A stretch of DNA of 64,000 bases from Pithys albifrons albifrons (taxonomy: Eukaryota > Chordata > Aves > Passeriformes > Thamnophilidae): assembly GCF_047495875.1 (NCBI RefSeq), contig NC_092460.1:3839520-3903519 (forward strand), in the 5' to 3' direction. How positions within the stretch are numbered: the stretch's first letter is position 1; every line of letters starts with the position of its first letter. The position numbers and the translations under genes are program-made. The notes beneath the pieces were generated by a model. The model had not been told where the DNA came from, ran no database searches, and worked only from the letters and a program-made list of their open reading frames with translations. Of the stretch, positions 36,801-49,543 are shown one piece after another.

Positions 36801-39800
36801 CAAAGAAAAACATAAAAATGTATGCTCTGTAAGTTTTCAGCTGAACTTGGCATGACAGCCCATCTATTATTTAAAAGATGTTGAAGCTCAATTCATGAAT
36901 TATTAAATTCTTGTTACATTTAGTTTTCAAGGGAAAAAATTATTTCATTCAATGGAGGAAATTCAACTCACTCTATACTTTCCTAAAAAATAGGGGATTT
37001 AAACTTACTCTAAAATAAGGAAGAAATTACTTGCCCAAGCTTCATAACTGCTGTTACTGCCTCACTAAAGGAGTGTCCTGAATATTCAAACCCCATCAAC
37101 AATCCTTCAGCATTCCCACACCCACAAACATTCCACAAGTGAACCAACCTGCAGTGCAGGAGAAGGGCTGGGGAGAGCTGCTCCACGTGGAACTCCTGGA
37201 CCTCTAATTGATTCAATCTGCACAAGCCAAATATTCTGCAGATCCTCCAACCTCTTTCCTACCCACATTTCTCATCCCTGACCTCAAATCACTGCTCACA
37301 CCCTGTGAAAGCACAGGCAGGTCCAATGACCAGTTCTGTTATGCTGCCACATCTTGATTTAGGAAATTTTGATTACAAATCATGTTCAAGAGTGCTCAGA
37401 AGGTACCTCAGGGGTAAAAAGCCACCAACCAGGGAGACTCCAGGCCATTTAGCTTGATAAAACATGAGTCTTTTGAATTTAAAAGAGTGTATCACTCTTC
37501 TTAAGGACATTACCAGGATCATTTCAGAAATCTCTTACTGGCCACCTCAGCCAACACAAAGTTCTGCAGCCAGCAATGGATGGTCACTGTGCCAGGGCCA
37601 CTCCCAGGGAGGGTCACAGCTGGAACAGGAATTCCCTGCATGAGTCCAGGACAGCAAACCAGGCTCAATGCACAGCAGCCTTCACCCACAAGAGACCTAA
37701 TTAGGCCTTAGTTCAGCCAACAGCATCTCTGGTTTAAACTTTTGAAACTTCATTTGTATCACCTTGGAAATACAAGATTGGTTCTGCCCTCAAATGAGGG
37801 CTTAATAGCTGAAGGGATTCAAAAGAAACAGCTAACTGAGCTGATTTAATAAGAGAGACACAAAACAAACTCAGTGGCACTACTTATACTGCCTAATAAA
37901 GTTATTTCACTGTACTCTGGGGCTTAGCTGTTCAACTGGCTTCTAAAAATCCATCCTGATACTCCTGAAAGGCTCTGCAGAACCAACTGGCACAGGTGCA
38001 GTGGTTGCTCTCTCTGACAGGTATTTCCAGACAGCTACTCAAGCATATGATCCCTCAGATAGAAAACATAATAGAAGTATATTATGATGAAGCTTCCATA
38101 ACCATCAACCCAAATTACAATGCCTAACTGATTAGCTTGTACAGATAAATATTCCAGCCCCCACTGGAATATTTTTTTCCAATAAGAAGACAAACTCTGA
38201 ATTACTTTGCTGCATTTTTCAAAGAAATGTTTTAAACCACCACCATTTCAGGCACAAGCAAAAGAAACATTGCTATTTAACAACAACAAATCCTTCTACA
38301 AAAACCAGAGTTAAATTCAAGTCTTGTAAAATATTCACTCCTTTAGCCATGAGTTAATAAATTTCCCAAGCAGATTTTTACATGATGTCATCATAAATGC
38401 AAACACTGAAGTGTTAGAACTACTTTCTTTAATTGTTTTATCTGTGTTGGCCTCCTAACAGTTATTTTGTGCTCAAGTCCTCAACATCACTCATTTCCAC
38501 ACCCAGGCACAAGCAGGTCAGGTCCAGCCCCCTCCAGCCCTCAAAGCACTTTCAAGACAAGTTCAGGGAAAATTTCAAAGAGCTTTTCCTTTTCTACCAA
38601 TTTGTTCACCTTGACAACATTCCTAAACAAAAACATATTCACTGAATCCCCCAGTCCTGCATCCTGACTGGGAATAGGGAGGCCACCCTGCACAGAGTTA
38701 ACTGCTGAATGAGAGAACAGAGATCATTCCCAAGGAGCCAAAGATCCTTTAAATATGAGAATAGCAGAGAAGAATTGGCTTATTGTCTTCCCATTCAAGA
38801 TAGAAGTTTGTGATCTGTGTATGAATATGTCTTGTTAACATTAATCAGCTTACCAACAGACAGATTCCTTCAGCTCCTGAAGGAAAAATCCTCTGACCTT
38901 TCTAATGTGATTAAAGGATGAACAGCACGTCCAGTTTCCCAGAATCCATCATTGATTGTCTAGGAAGGGACTTCTTGTTTGACTGTTACTCTCTTTATTA
39001 TGATACATGCCATGACACTCAAAGAACACTGATTCAGTCTTCTTTGTAAATGGAGTTATTGCCTGGAACACCTTTCATCTGGCACTGCCCTTGGCCTGTA
39101 ACAGCACTTGTAACATCCTCACCGCACTCTGGCTCTGGAAAACAAGGAGCCATTTCTGCACTGAGGTCCTTGCCAAGATTTTTGGTACAGCCCAATCTTC
39201 CAGCTCAGAAACAGAAAAAGAAACAAGAACACATGTTGAATACAAAGTATAGTAGTTTCTCTTTAGTCAGGTCCACATCCCAAAATACTGGATGTGCCTG
39301 TAGCAGGAGGAATAACCTGTCCCCAGGCAAGTTGGATACTTCATGACATGGACACAGCAGTGACCAAGTGCCCCTGTGTTCAGCAGAGGACATCTCATGC
39401 CATGAGCTGGTATGAGCCACTCCCTGCAATGCCACCAGTGTCCCCTCTGCTGACACCACCACAGCAGTGGGTATAGCCCCATTTCTGTTGTAGGGACAGT
39501 GCTCATGCAGGCTCTGAATCAATACCAGAATATTACAGCAATATAATGGTGGGCACAATATCACCACCTAAATTGCCTGCAAAGCTCTCCCTGCTTTCTG
39601 GTATAGCCTGGGACATATTTTTCCCCCCTTTAACTGAAACATTTTGTCAATTCCTGAGAGTTACATAAATCAAGGTTCACTGCATCTTCACTCCCCTCTG
39701 ACTTACAGTACACAGAAGTACTTTTGCTAGCTCTGAAGAAGACTGAAACACAAAAATAACTCCAGAGAAACAGTAATGGCACAAGCAGTGAGCATTCCTA

Positions 39801-42800
39801 ATATGAGGATTTCAAATAGCTGAGCCAAAGTAGTGGTGCTGTTTGAAAGTCAACATTTGTAAAGAAACTGTGTGTTCCCCCTGTTGGGGGTCAGCTGTCT
39901 GGAACTGAACTCTAAAACAAACAGAAAAGGTTTATTTTCAATGCTTATTACATTGCAAAGTTCCCACACAACTTCCCTACAAAACACCACATCTCAGGGT
40001 TTATTAAAAAAACCCAACTTCTCCTCTAACTGAGGTTAAAGTGGAGAGAGCAGCAGCAATCACATTCTCTCCTTGTTGTTAAAGATGCAAAGTTGGAAAT
40101 GCCAGAATTAAGACTGTGCAACCTTAATTTGCCCCCTCGTGCCTGTGCATAATGATGTGGGCTTTAATCACCCGAACACGAACTCCAATCTGAAGTTCCT
40201 GCCTCGTTCAGCACTCTGGATGGATGAGGAGTGAGGTCTGTGGGACTGCCACCATGTGACACTGCACTAATGAGAGCAGGGAAAGGGCTTATCTGCTTGG
40301 ACCAAAGATGCTCCACACCTGAGAAGGGAATTAAAGGAAGAACTGCAGCCTCTTTGCCCCCATTGCTCCCTCCACAGTCATGAAGCTCACACATCAGACA
40401 TTTGCCTGGTAGCCCTGACAAAAATCACACACACCTGCATTTCCCAAACTCCCTACAGTGAAGTTTAATGCCAAGGTCAAACTCTAACAAAGCCCTGAGT
40501 CTGATGGTTATCCAGCTCCACCATTTGGAAATAATCACATTTTAATATGGGTGAAGTTCTGGATGACACTGTTGAAGGTTTTACTCTCAGGCCAGTGTTT
40601 TCCAAGACCAGAGGTTTCTTTCCAACAATGTAAAATGTTTCCAAGATTGTTTCCTCCTCACTGTTCCTTAGACATCTTCTTCCAAGTCCGGACTAAAGTG
40701 TCCAAGGCCCTGTAGCACCAAAAGGATTCATCAGGCTGAAATCCATCCCAGCTCTAACCATTATTCATCTCTAGGACAGGCAGAACATTTCTTAGTTCTG
40801 ATCTGAGACAGCTGATTGAAAAGTGATAATTAAAATAGTTAATTTGAGTTAAGCCACAACAGGCTGATTTTGCAATTCGGGTTCCAGTTTGGAGGGTGAT
40901 CTCCATGACCTTTTCCAGCATCAGTTCTGGACACCTGCAAAGGAGATTGTGCTCTGAATTTTGCTAAAATTTAAAACAATGCTGTGTCTCCCCTCCCCCC
41001 CAATTGAAATTAAGTGCTACTGTTCAGTCTTTAATTCAAAATCTAAAAGGAGCAAAGCAGCAAATGCTTTGTGTTATCAAGCTTTAAGTACCACCAAGTA
41101 TTTATGAATAAACAGAGAGAGCTGCTCAACAGGACACAGCTGGCACACGAACTTTGGCTGGAAAAAGTTTCTGCAAATTCTTCTGATTAAGGAAGAATCA
41201 GCACTTCTCTCCCCTCTCCTGGCCACAGACCAAACTCTCCCGTGTTGCTCCTCCTTTCATCTCCCCCTTGGAAGGCAGACAGCACACAGCATCCATCCAA
41301 CAGAGAGTGAAATCCATCCCAGTGGAAGCCTGATGAAACTGGGAGCTCTGCCCTCACCTTCCTTCAGCTCCAAAATGAGCAGCAGCTTCAGAGTCATTTT
41401 TTTCCCCCCCTGTAGATCTTATAAGAGCCACAAATCCCTGGTTACTTTTGATTTACAATAGAGGCAAGGTCATCCTTATAATGAAAAAAACAAGGTCTAT
41501 ATTTTCAGGCACCAAGATACAATTTATCATAGAGATCAATGACACTTTTATTCCCTATAGAGATGAAGTATCCATTTTGAAGTAAAATTATCAGGGGGGT
41601 TTTCTCCTTTTTCTTTTTTTTAAAGAACTTCTTGCAGGTGCTGCATCATTTGAAAACCAACTTGTAACAGAACATTTTAACATTAGTATCCAGTTCTCCC
41701 AGCTGCCTTTCTAAAATAGAGTTCACTTTTCTTACATTAGTGGCTGGGAGAAAAGGAGATGATGAAATCAGTGAAACTAGACCTGTTTGGATGGTGAAAG
41801 GTAATTCTAATGGTACCCCCTGAGTCAAAGGTATGGCTAAGCCCTTTCAATTAAAATAATCACCCTTTCCCAGCTTTCACTGCGAGCACCAACATTCACA
41901 TCTCTGGAGGGTCACACCAGCCCATGCCAGGCTGAGGTAGGCACAGGGGATGATCCATGTGCTTACCCAGCACTGCCTTTTCCCTGATCAAACTCTTACT
42001 TGAAGTCCTATTTGATATTCTCCCCAAGCCCAGTGAAACATGTCTTGGGCCTCACCTTCAGCAGCACTTCTGAGCACCTAAACCCATTTGGGGCACTTTC
42101 ACCACTAAGACTGGCTAATTGGCACAAGCTCTTGAGTTTATTTAGGAACTGAAAACCAGAAAGATTACGTAGGTAAGACACACAGAGCTGCACCCCCTTC
42201 ACAGATATGTTTATTGTACTGACCCAAATGCCACACACCAGTGACAACCAAGGCTCAGCCTTCACTTCCAAGCTCTGCCAGGCAGTTCCATCCTCTGCCA
42301 TCTCATGGAGAGAAACCAGCCAGCCACAAGCACCAGCTTAGACACTGCATTGTCACACCACTGACAGTTCAAACTGTGTGAAAACACAATTTCTTTGTCA
42401 TATTTTCAAACAGCCTGGGCTGAGCTCTGAAGGATGTGACAAACAGGTAGTGTTTGGGACACTGCACCTGCACCAAGGAGCTGCATCAGCAGAAACTCCA
42501 CAGCAGAAAGGTTATAATGTGCCTTCCTACACTGTCTGAGTTACAGCCTTTGTCTCCTCTGCCCACTGCATCCCGTGGTAAGATAAGCCTATTAAGAGGA
42601 TTTATTTTTTCAAGTTACTCCTTTAAAGCACTGATTTTGTTGATGGCTGCCCAGGATTACAACCACATTCAGATGAATTTTCCTTAAGCTGCCACCATCA
42701 TTTCCAGGAAAGGAAGGGATTTCAGAGTTTTTCTAATGGTCCATTTCCACTGGAACCCATTCACCACAGGTGTTCAATATTTTCACCTCACCTGTACTTC

Positions 42801-43278
42801 CCAAATTACCATTTTCTCTTTACTGCTCTTAGGGCTGCTGAAGGCAAAGGAACTTTTTGCACCCAGATATTTCTAGTTCTGCACTGCTGCTGCATCCATG
42901 TCTAGTCAAATATTTATGGACTACACCATGTCTGGAGATACCGACATAGGCAGGACAAACATTTCACAGGAATTTCCTTAATTTGATGATTTTCAGTTAA
43001 TAAGAGTTGAAAGACTAAAGGGAATCTTTTTATTCTCTGGTTAGTCCTGTCAAATACCCATAATTACTTCCAGAACAAAACCAAACAATGATCACTAGAC
43101 TTTTTAGTAACTTTTATGGCCCTACCCAACTACCTTTTCCAACCACTATTAACAGGCAGCAAAAAGAGAACTTGTGTGTTTATGATGATCGTCCATATTT
43201 ATCCTCAGGGTGTTAACTCACCTTGTCTATGCACATCAAGTGGAATATTTGAGAAAAAAATTACTTTCCTTATGTAGG
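30870..43278. other. Long non-coding stretch, no gene recognised
   Basis: About 12 kb of unique-looking, mostly AT-rich sequence with scattered short frames. Frames of 100-145 codons (for example minus 31165-31602, minus 36022-36387 and plus 34711-35037) lie where the opposite strand is also open or lack borders, and none resembles a known protein. A CR1-like trace near 40885-40930 is too weak to call. No CpG island. Confidence 0.45.
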
Positions 43279-43350
43279 TTTTTTTTGTTGTTTTTTTTTG
43301 TTTGTTTGTTGGGGGGGGGTGTTTGGTTTTGTTGTTTTGTTTTTTTTTTA
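43279..43350. repeat. T-rich low-complexity tract with G9 core
   Basis: Runs of T broken by single G, a (TTTG)n part, a run of nine G at 43311-43319, then more T runs. Simple sequence; on the minus strand it is A-rich with a C9 run. Confidence 0.85.
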
Positions 43351-45257
43351 ATCACTGGCATTACATTTAATTCATGTTTGCCCTGAGTTATAGGGCAGTG
43401 CCAGCACAGACCCTCTGGATGCATTTTTGGGTAGCACTTTGAGAAGAAAAGATGCTGCAGGACAATAATGGGGATGTCTTAAATATCTTGAACCTTCATG
43501 AATAAGTCACAGGGCTGTTCATTCCCTTACAGGGATTTTCCGTGATATTATAATACAAAAATATTATTTTTCTTTTGATACACATGTAAAATAAACTCCA
43601 CTAACAAAACATGTTGGGGCCCTGATTCAGCTCTGCTTGGTGTTCATTTGCTGCTACAAGAAGAGAGTTTAAAATGAGCTCAAACCATCAAAACCACCTG
43701 CTTGCTCTATTTTGCAATCACTTTACAATCAGCCCACAAGGTATTAAATGACTGCAAAAGTGCATGGAAATGGAGAAACAAGGAAATAGAGACACAGGGA
43801 AATCACATCCTTGATCCAGCTGTGTCCTGAGCACCATCATTTCCCATCCACAAGCACTTTTGTAGGAGTGAATGGCTCAGCTTTTAGAAATGAAGAACAT
43901 CAGTGGATTTTCTCTGGCCTCATAGATCATCAGAAACATTTTAGGCCAGTTGCTGCTCCTGGCTGAAGTATTGCCCAGGATGGAAGCACCAATCTCCCCA
44001 GAACACTCACATCCCAGCGAGAGAAATGCTGGAGCTGCTCCTCTGCCCTCAGCAAAAGGCATTTTTTATTTCATGACTTCAGCCAAACCAAAACTCAAAG
44101 CAGCAGCTATTTAATGATCCAAAACCAGAGTGAGATTTGACTTGCACAAACATCCTATGGAATTATTCCAGATTTTGTAAGACAAAATGAAGGCAGCAAT
44201 GGAGTTTCTGCAAATTGGGAGTAGACTAAGGGAATCAAGTACTGCAACCATTTTAAGGAGGGAGGATCAGGGAAAAAAAATAAACCAAACAAATTTAAAG
44301 CTATATATTCAAAAATAATAACAGATTGTAATTTTTTTATTATCTTTTCTGCTGTACAGAGACACTGGTTTAAACCTCCTCTCCAGAGATTTGCCAGCTC
44401 ATCCTCCCTCCTCCCAGCCCAGCCCCAGGAGCTGGACCAGACCCCCATAAACCAGCAGGGAGCAAATTACCCTCATCACTTGGGTTTTGCAGTTGTAGGT
44501 GAAAGCCCTGCAGTGATTTAATGGCAAATGGAAAAGCCAGGTCTCTTCACTAGGGGCAAACTTTAATCATCTGTCTATGTGGCTGCTAAAAATTGCTTTA
44601 AAATAAATTAATAGAGGAGAGACATTATCAAACAGGCTGGCAGAAAATAGGGGGGGTTAGATTGTTGGAGGGGGGGTGGTTTTGATTTTTTTAAACTATA
44701 AATAAACCATGTTTCCTTTTTCTTGTTTGACTTCAAGCCTCTTATTCTTTACATATTTCATCAGGAGCCACCCACAAGAGGATCAGCCTGTGACATACAA
44801 GATCTACTTGTCAAGCACATGCCAGAATAAAGCACCCCTGTGTTTCAGTATTCAAGAACCAGCCTTAACTTTACCAGAGGTAGGAGCAGATGGGAGATCA
44901 TCACAGAAAATGCACTTCTTAATTCACAAAACCACATGTGCTGGTGCAGTGCAGCACAGTTTAAGGTCCTTATGCAACTTAGAAAAAGTTTCTGTACAAA
45001 GTGTGCTCATTTTTGTCCATTTCACAGTAAACTGTTTATTATTATATTTACAAATAAGTTCAAGCTGTCTACCTTAAAGTTCACTGGATGGAGTAGAAGG
45101 CTGTGCCTGGTCTACATCCCTTCCATGTTTGCCTTTAGATACCACAAAAAGCAATTCTGAAAGCAAAGCTTGGAGATAGACTTAAAAAAAACTTAGTGAG
45201 AGAAGAAAAAAAAGACCTACAAACAAGCAGAGAAACCTCAGCAAACCCGAGTTGTTG
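43351..45257. other. Non-coding stretch with an exon-like segment at 44.77-44.88 kb
   Basis: No gene can be named. Plus-strand 44765-44879 has a strong acceptor (CTTTACATATTTCATCAG) and a GTAGGA donor around an open frame; see findings. G-rich runs lie at about 44650-44680 (G6 and G7). Confidence 0.45.
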
Positions 45258-45323
45258 CACAGTACAAGCAGGCAGATGGAATTTCACAATACACAGTACA
45301 AGCAGGCAGATGGAATTTCACAA
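45258..45323. repeat. Two-copy tandem repeat, 34-bp period
   Basis: The block beginning CACAGTACAAGCAGGCAGAT (in the first copy the leading CAC is 45258-45260) recurs exactly at 45292, with 32 identical bases per copy and a two-base linker. It looks like a recent tandem duplication. The 34-bp period is not a multiple of three, so any frame across it shifts. Confidence 0.92.
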
Positions 45324-48300
45324 CTCCTTTATCTCAGTGCCTACAGCTAAACCATTCATATCCCTAAAACTCTTCAGAGCTATATGGAAAGCTCACATCA
45401 CCGTGGACTCACATTTCTGGGTGCCAGATATTAAGAGCAGAAAGCAGCTGCTACTCATTTGCTACCTGGGAACTGCCCATTCTGGAGACTGAAGCTCTCT
45501 GAGAATCATCTGCAGCCACAAACAGATACAAACACCCCTCAGCTCAGAGCACCCCCTGCAGTCACTCCCTTCCCCTCTGCCACAAGGAACTGAGAGATTC
45601 ATTGGTGCAAAGCTACTTACACAGAGCCCTCAGTGGAGTTCCCTCTGGTCCCCTGGGAGCTGCAGAATGGACCAGAATCCAACTTGGAGCAGCCACTACC
45701 TGGGATGGAGCTGGCAGCCCAGCCCATCTCATATCTCAGGCAGTCAGAGGGGTCTTGGTGCCTTTTGCTGCATGCTCTATGTGTTTTATAGGCTCCTTAA
45801 AACCTTCAGCAGAAGTTTTGGATTAAATTCTATTGATTCCACCAATGATTCACAGTCTACAGATTAAAAAAAGAAGGAAAAAAAAAGACTTTTCCCCATT
45901 GCTTGGCTCAGACAGGAACAGTAAAGCTCCTCAGAGAAGAGAGGTGGCAAGAAACAGGCAACAATATTAATCAAATCTTGTTTTACAAAGTTGCCCAAGA
46001 TGAGGGGAAATACAACTGAAAAGTGACTACATCTCTAAGGTAGCACTTAGAAATGGGTGGAGGAGCCCACCACCACATCTGAATAATCAGTCAGGCATCA
46101 TCTCTGCAAAGCAGAAGCATCCAAAACAGCTGAAAGGTGTGCTGGGAGTATTCTGAATTAATCAAAGCAATTTTATTTTATTTCTCTTATATTGTTGTTA
46201 TATTTTGACTGTCCTACAGGAAGCAGAAAAATAAGGATAGATAACTTCCTGGCAGGGAATGCAGTACCTTGGGAGCTGCACCAGGTGAGTGCAGGGTCTG
46301 GCAGCACCCCCAGCCCAGCTCAGAGCACCACACTCACTGCACACTGTGTTCTCCAGAATCAGCAGCACGAGCTCCCCCTCTCCAACACACTGTGCCAACA
46401 GTCAGTGCTCTGCCTACCAAATACACCATCTGATCACACCCAGCTGACAGCCTGTGCCAGCAGATACCCAACACTGTCCTACCCTTTGCCCTCCCCCTGA
46501 GAAACCTGCCCTGGGGCAGAGACCAACAGCAGCCCAACATCAGCCCTTGCTTTGCTCGCTCCCCTTATTCCAGCTCTGAGTCACAGCTCTCTCTATGCAT
46601 CACATTTTAATGGTTTCTTCTTGGCTCCCTTTCCCATTGGAAATGGTTGCCACCATTCCCTCACACCCTGGGATACACAGACAGCAGTTTTTGTGCCTTT
46701 TTTCTCTTTTCCTTCTTTAAATCTCCTGGTATTGTGTTACACGAGCAGCTCAGTAAAAGAAAGAATCAAAGTCATCATTCTATGCAGTGGAATTTTTCAT
46801 TTGTCTTTCTATGCCTCGTCATTCATTAGTGATGCACAAAGTCTTTCCCTTTCTTAATCCTTCACCCTTCTCTATCCTTTATATTCTGTGATGTACATGG
46901 ACTTTTGTGTTACAAATTCTTCAAAGACATCATTACTCTTTACATTTATATGCCCCAAAATAATCTTTGTAATCTATGATCAAAGACTTGCTCTATCTGG
47001 CTGCATTCATTTTCTTTCTTTACTCTCCCCAATCAGCCATTTTTATTTCTATTGAGTTTTGCTACCAAAAAAAGCCAGCAAATCAGAAAGCCAAGGCAAC
47101 TCCAAATCATATCAGTGTGCTGGTGATTTGACTACACTGCATATACTACTATTCAGAAAAGTAGAGGTTCATCAATTAAAAGAAAAAAATCTCATTTTCA
47201 CCCATTAATATAACTAATTGTCACTCAACCTCAGTAATGAGTAGGTATTATTCCCCTTAATTCACAAGAATTTCAGTAAAGCCTCTCCTTGCAGAACTCC
47301 AGGATTTATCAGTTTGCCCACGCACACGTTGCTCAACTAACACGAGCTGTTGAGATAATAGTTCCTCTCTTTTAAAAGCAGGTAAATCTGAGCTGCAGCA
47401 AACCCTCTTCTCAAACAGCATCTGCCAAGGGAGACAATTGTCAAGGCCTTTGATGTCAGTCCTAACATGTAAGTCATCACCCAGTAGTCAGTTTGGCCCC
47501 TGAACCCACCCACCAACATCTCCTCATTCACAGATTCCAAAGCACCACCTTTATCTGGACTTCCTCCTATCCTGCCTTTAATATCAGGCAGAGCTTCCCC
47601 TACACACCCCTAAATTCAACTCTTGGCTCCAAACTCTCCTATGTCAGAGAAAGGGATGTTTAAATGCTGAAGTTTCCTCATCACACCCAGTGCTGCAGTG
47701 TTGTTTCTTCTCCTCTCCCAAACCTACACTCAATCTCTGGCTCTCTATTACTTAGTGTTGTGTCCTCATGTAGCACTTGGCATTGTTGGCTCTCAGCCCA
47801 TCAACTCATTAAAATGATATCAAATTATCAGTAACAGACTGATAATATTGTAGATTTGCTGCACAGTGAAGTCTCTGCTATCTTTGAGGCTCTCACACCT
47901 AACCAGCTTCCATGGGATGCTTTCCTGACCCTCAGACTAAATATTTTACTAACTTTCTGCTCCTTTATCTACAAGAATTAAGCACTACCAACCAGACAGG
48001 CACAAACACAGGGGAAAAAGAGGAGGGCACATCAATGACCTTAAGGAAAACAGGAATCAGAACATGTCCTTAAATCACTACCTTTTCCCCAAAATCCATG
48101 AAGCAGAACAAAGCCATGGTACAAACCACACCAACTTATGGACGTGACCCCTGGAGTCCATTAAATAAAACACAAATGTGTATCCTGACCCCACAGCAAA
48201 TAAAGATATTCATGCCCTTAGAATGCTCCCAGTGCAGCACCATGTGAATTATGGCATCATTCTGAGGGAGGACCAGAGTTTTAATCAGGGAATTGTTTCT

Positions 48301-49315
48301 AAAGGTATTTTCATTTTTGAAGGAAATCTGAGTAAAAACAGAGCACAAATTATCACTTGCACTAATAAAGTCTGCGGATCATCACCGTTATTCCTTGGTG
48401 AGACAAGGACTACAGAAAATACTTCTCTGTTTGTTGGGATTTCTAGTCAGTCAAATATTGAATTCCCTTTAACCCATACACACATTCTTTCTTCATTTTT
48501 TAATATTTATGTTCTTCTCTCATTCAGTTCTGAGCAGTTCCCTTCTCTTATTTCCTTAGCCTTCTATTTTAGAAAACTGAGGTTTTCACTTCCCCCATGA
48601 TGACATCAACACTCAGGAATTAACCTTGGATGCTGAACTTTGTCAAAACTGCTTTCTGTACCCAACTTTTCATTCAGAAATGTGCATCTGTGCTCTGAAA
48701 TATTTTTCAGCTCCTCAAGGTTGTCTTACCCTGCCATTTGATTTCAGGGTGGAGGTTACTGGACTACTCAGATGCCTTCCACATCAACATGCCTGGTTTA
48801 AACAGGGGCTTTGGGGGTTTTTTTTGGTGGGTTTGGGACTTTTTCTTGGTAGGATATTTGGGGTGGTGACTGAAATACAGATTTACACATAAACAGCACC
48901 ATAATGAATGTACCAGCATAAGTTACTATTCCATAAATAAGGTCAAAGTGCTAAACAAACTATATTAATTTACAATTTATAGCTATTTCTAAAAGTCTGT
49001 ATAAAAAGGGCACATATTTAATGAATGTCAGGATGCATTATTAAATATCTCAGGTACACCAGGACAAAATATGCCTCAGGAATGAACAGTAACATCAATG
49101 AAAACCTGTATCCACCTGCTTTCAGCCCAAAGAGATGGGCTACAGAACCTGTCCATCAAACTCAAAACACTGTGAAACACAGGCCTTTTGAAGATTTTTC
49201 TATCACTAACTGGCAGGATGAACAGCTGCAAATTTAAACATCTTTTTGTAGTTTTTTTACAGGTTTTTTTTAATGCAATTTCACATATTCAGCAGCAGAG
49301 CAGCAGTGACTATAA
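45324..49315. other. Non-coding stretch with an exon-like segment at 46.22-46.28 kb
   Basis: Unique-looking sequence. Plus-strand 46220-46284 is bordered by a good acceptor (TTTTGACTGTCCTACAG) and a consensus donor (CAG/GTGAGT); see findings. Frames of about 100-140 codons at 46192-46500 and 48178-48600 show no known domain. No repeat family recognised. Confidence 0.45.
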
Positions 49316-49390
49316 ACATATATACTAATATACATATATACTAATATGCATATATATATACACCATGCTATTGTATATATATGTTATATA
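49316..49390. repeat. AT-rich satellite-like tract with 16-bp tandem
   Basis: The unit ACATATATACTAATAT occurs twice in tandem (49316-49331 and 49332-49347), followed by (AT)n tracts to about 49390. Nearly pure A/T with self-complementary TA runs, so it can extrude hairpins and is likely length-variable. Confidence 0.92.
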
Positions 49391-49475
49391 GACTGCTCTG
49401 CCAGGCACCTGAACCTGCCCTGTGCATGCCAGTGAAATGCTGTTTCATTCCCAAAGACAAGTGGAAAGCACCATA

Positions 49476-49543
49476 GTACTTATTTACACTTCCATATTGT
49501 ACTCATTTACACTCTATATGGCACTTATTTACACTCTGCCATA
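49476..49543. repeat. Imperfect 22-23-bp tandem repeat, three copies
   Basis: Three diverged units begin at 49476, 49499 and 49521, each with the core ACT(T/C)ATTTACACT followed by a short AT-rich part (TCCATATT, CTATATG, CTGCCATA). An old or mutating minisatellite 85 bp right of the AT-rich tract. Confidence 0.85.

Noticed and set aside
40885..40930. Possible plus-strand CR1 tail (GGAGGGTGATCTCCATGACC, then TTTTCCAGC)
   Set aside because: Only a short, poorly matched block with no octamer terminus; too weak to call.
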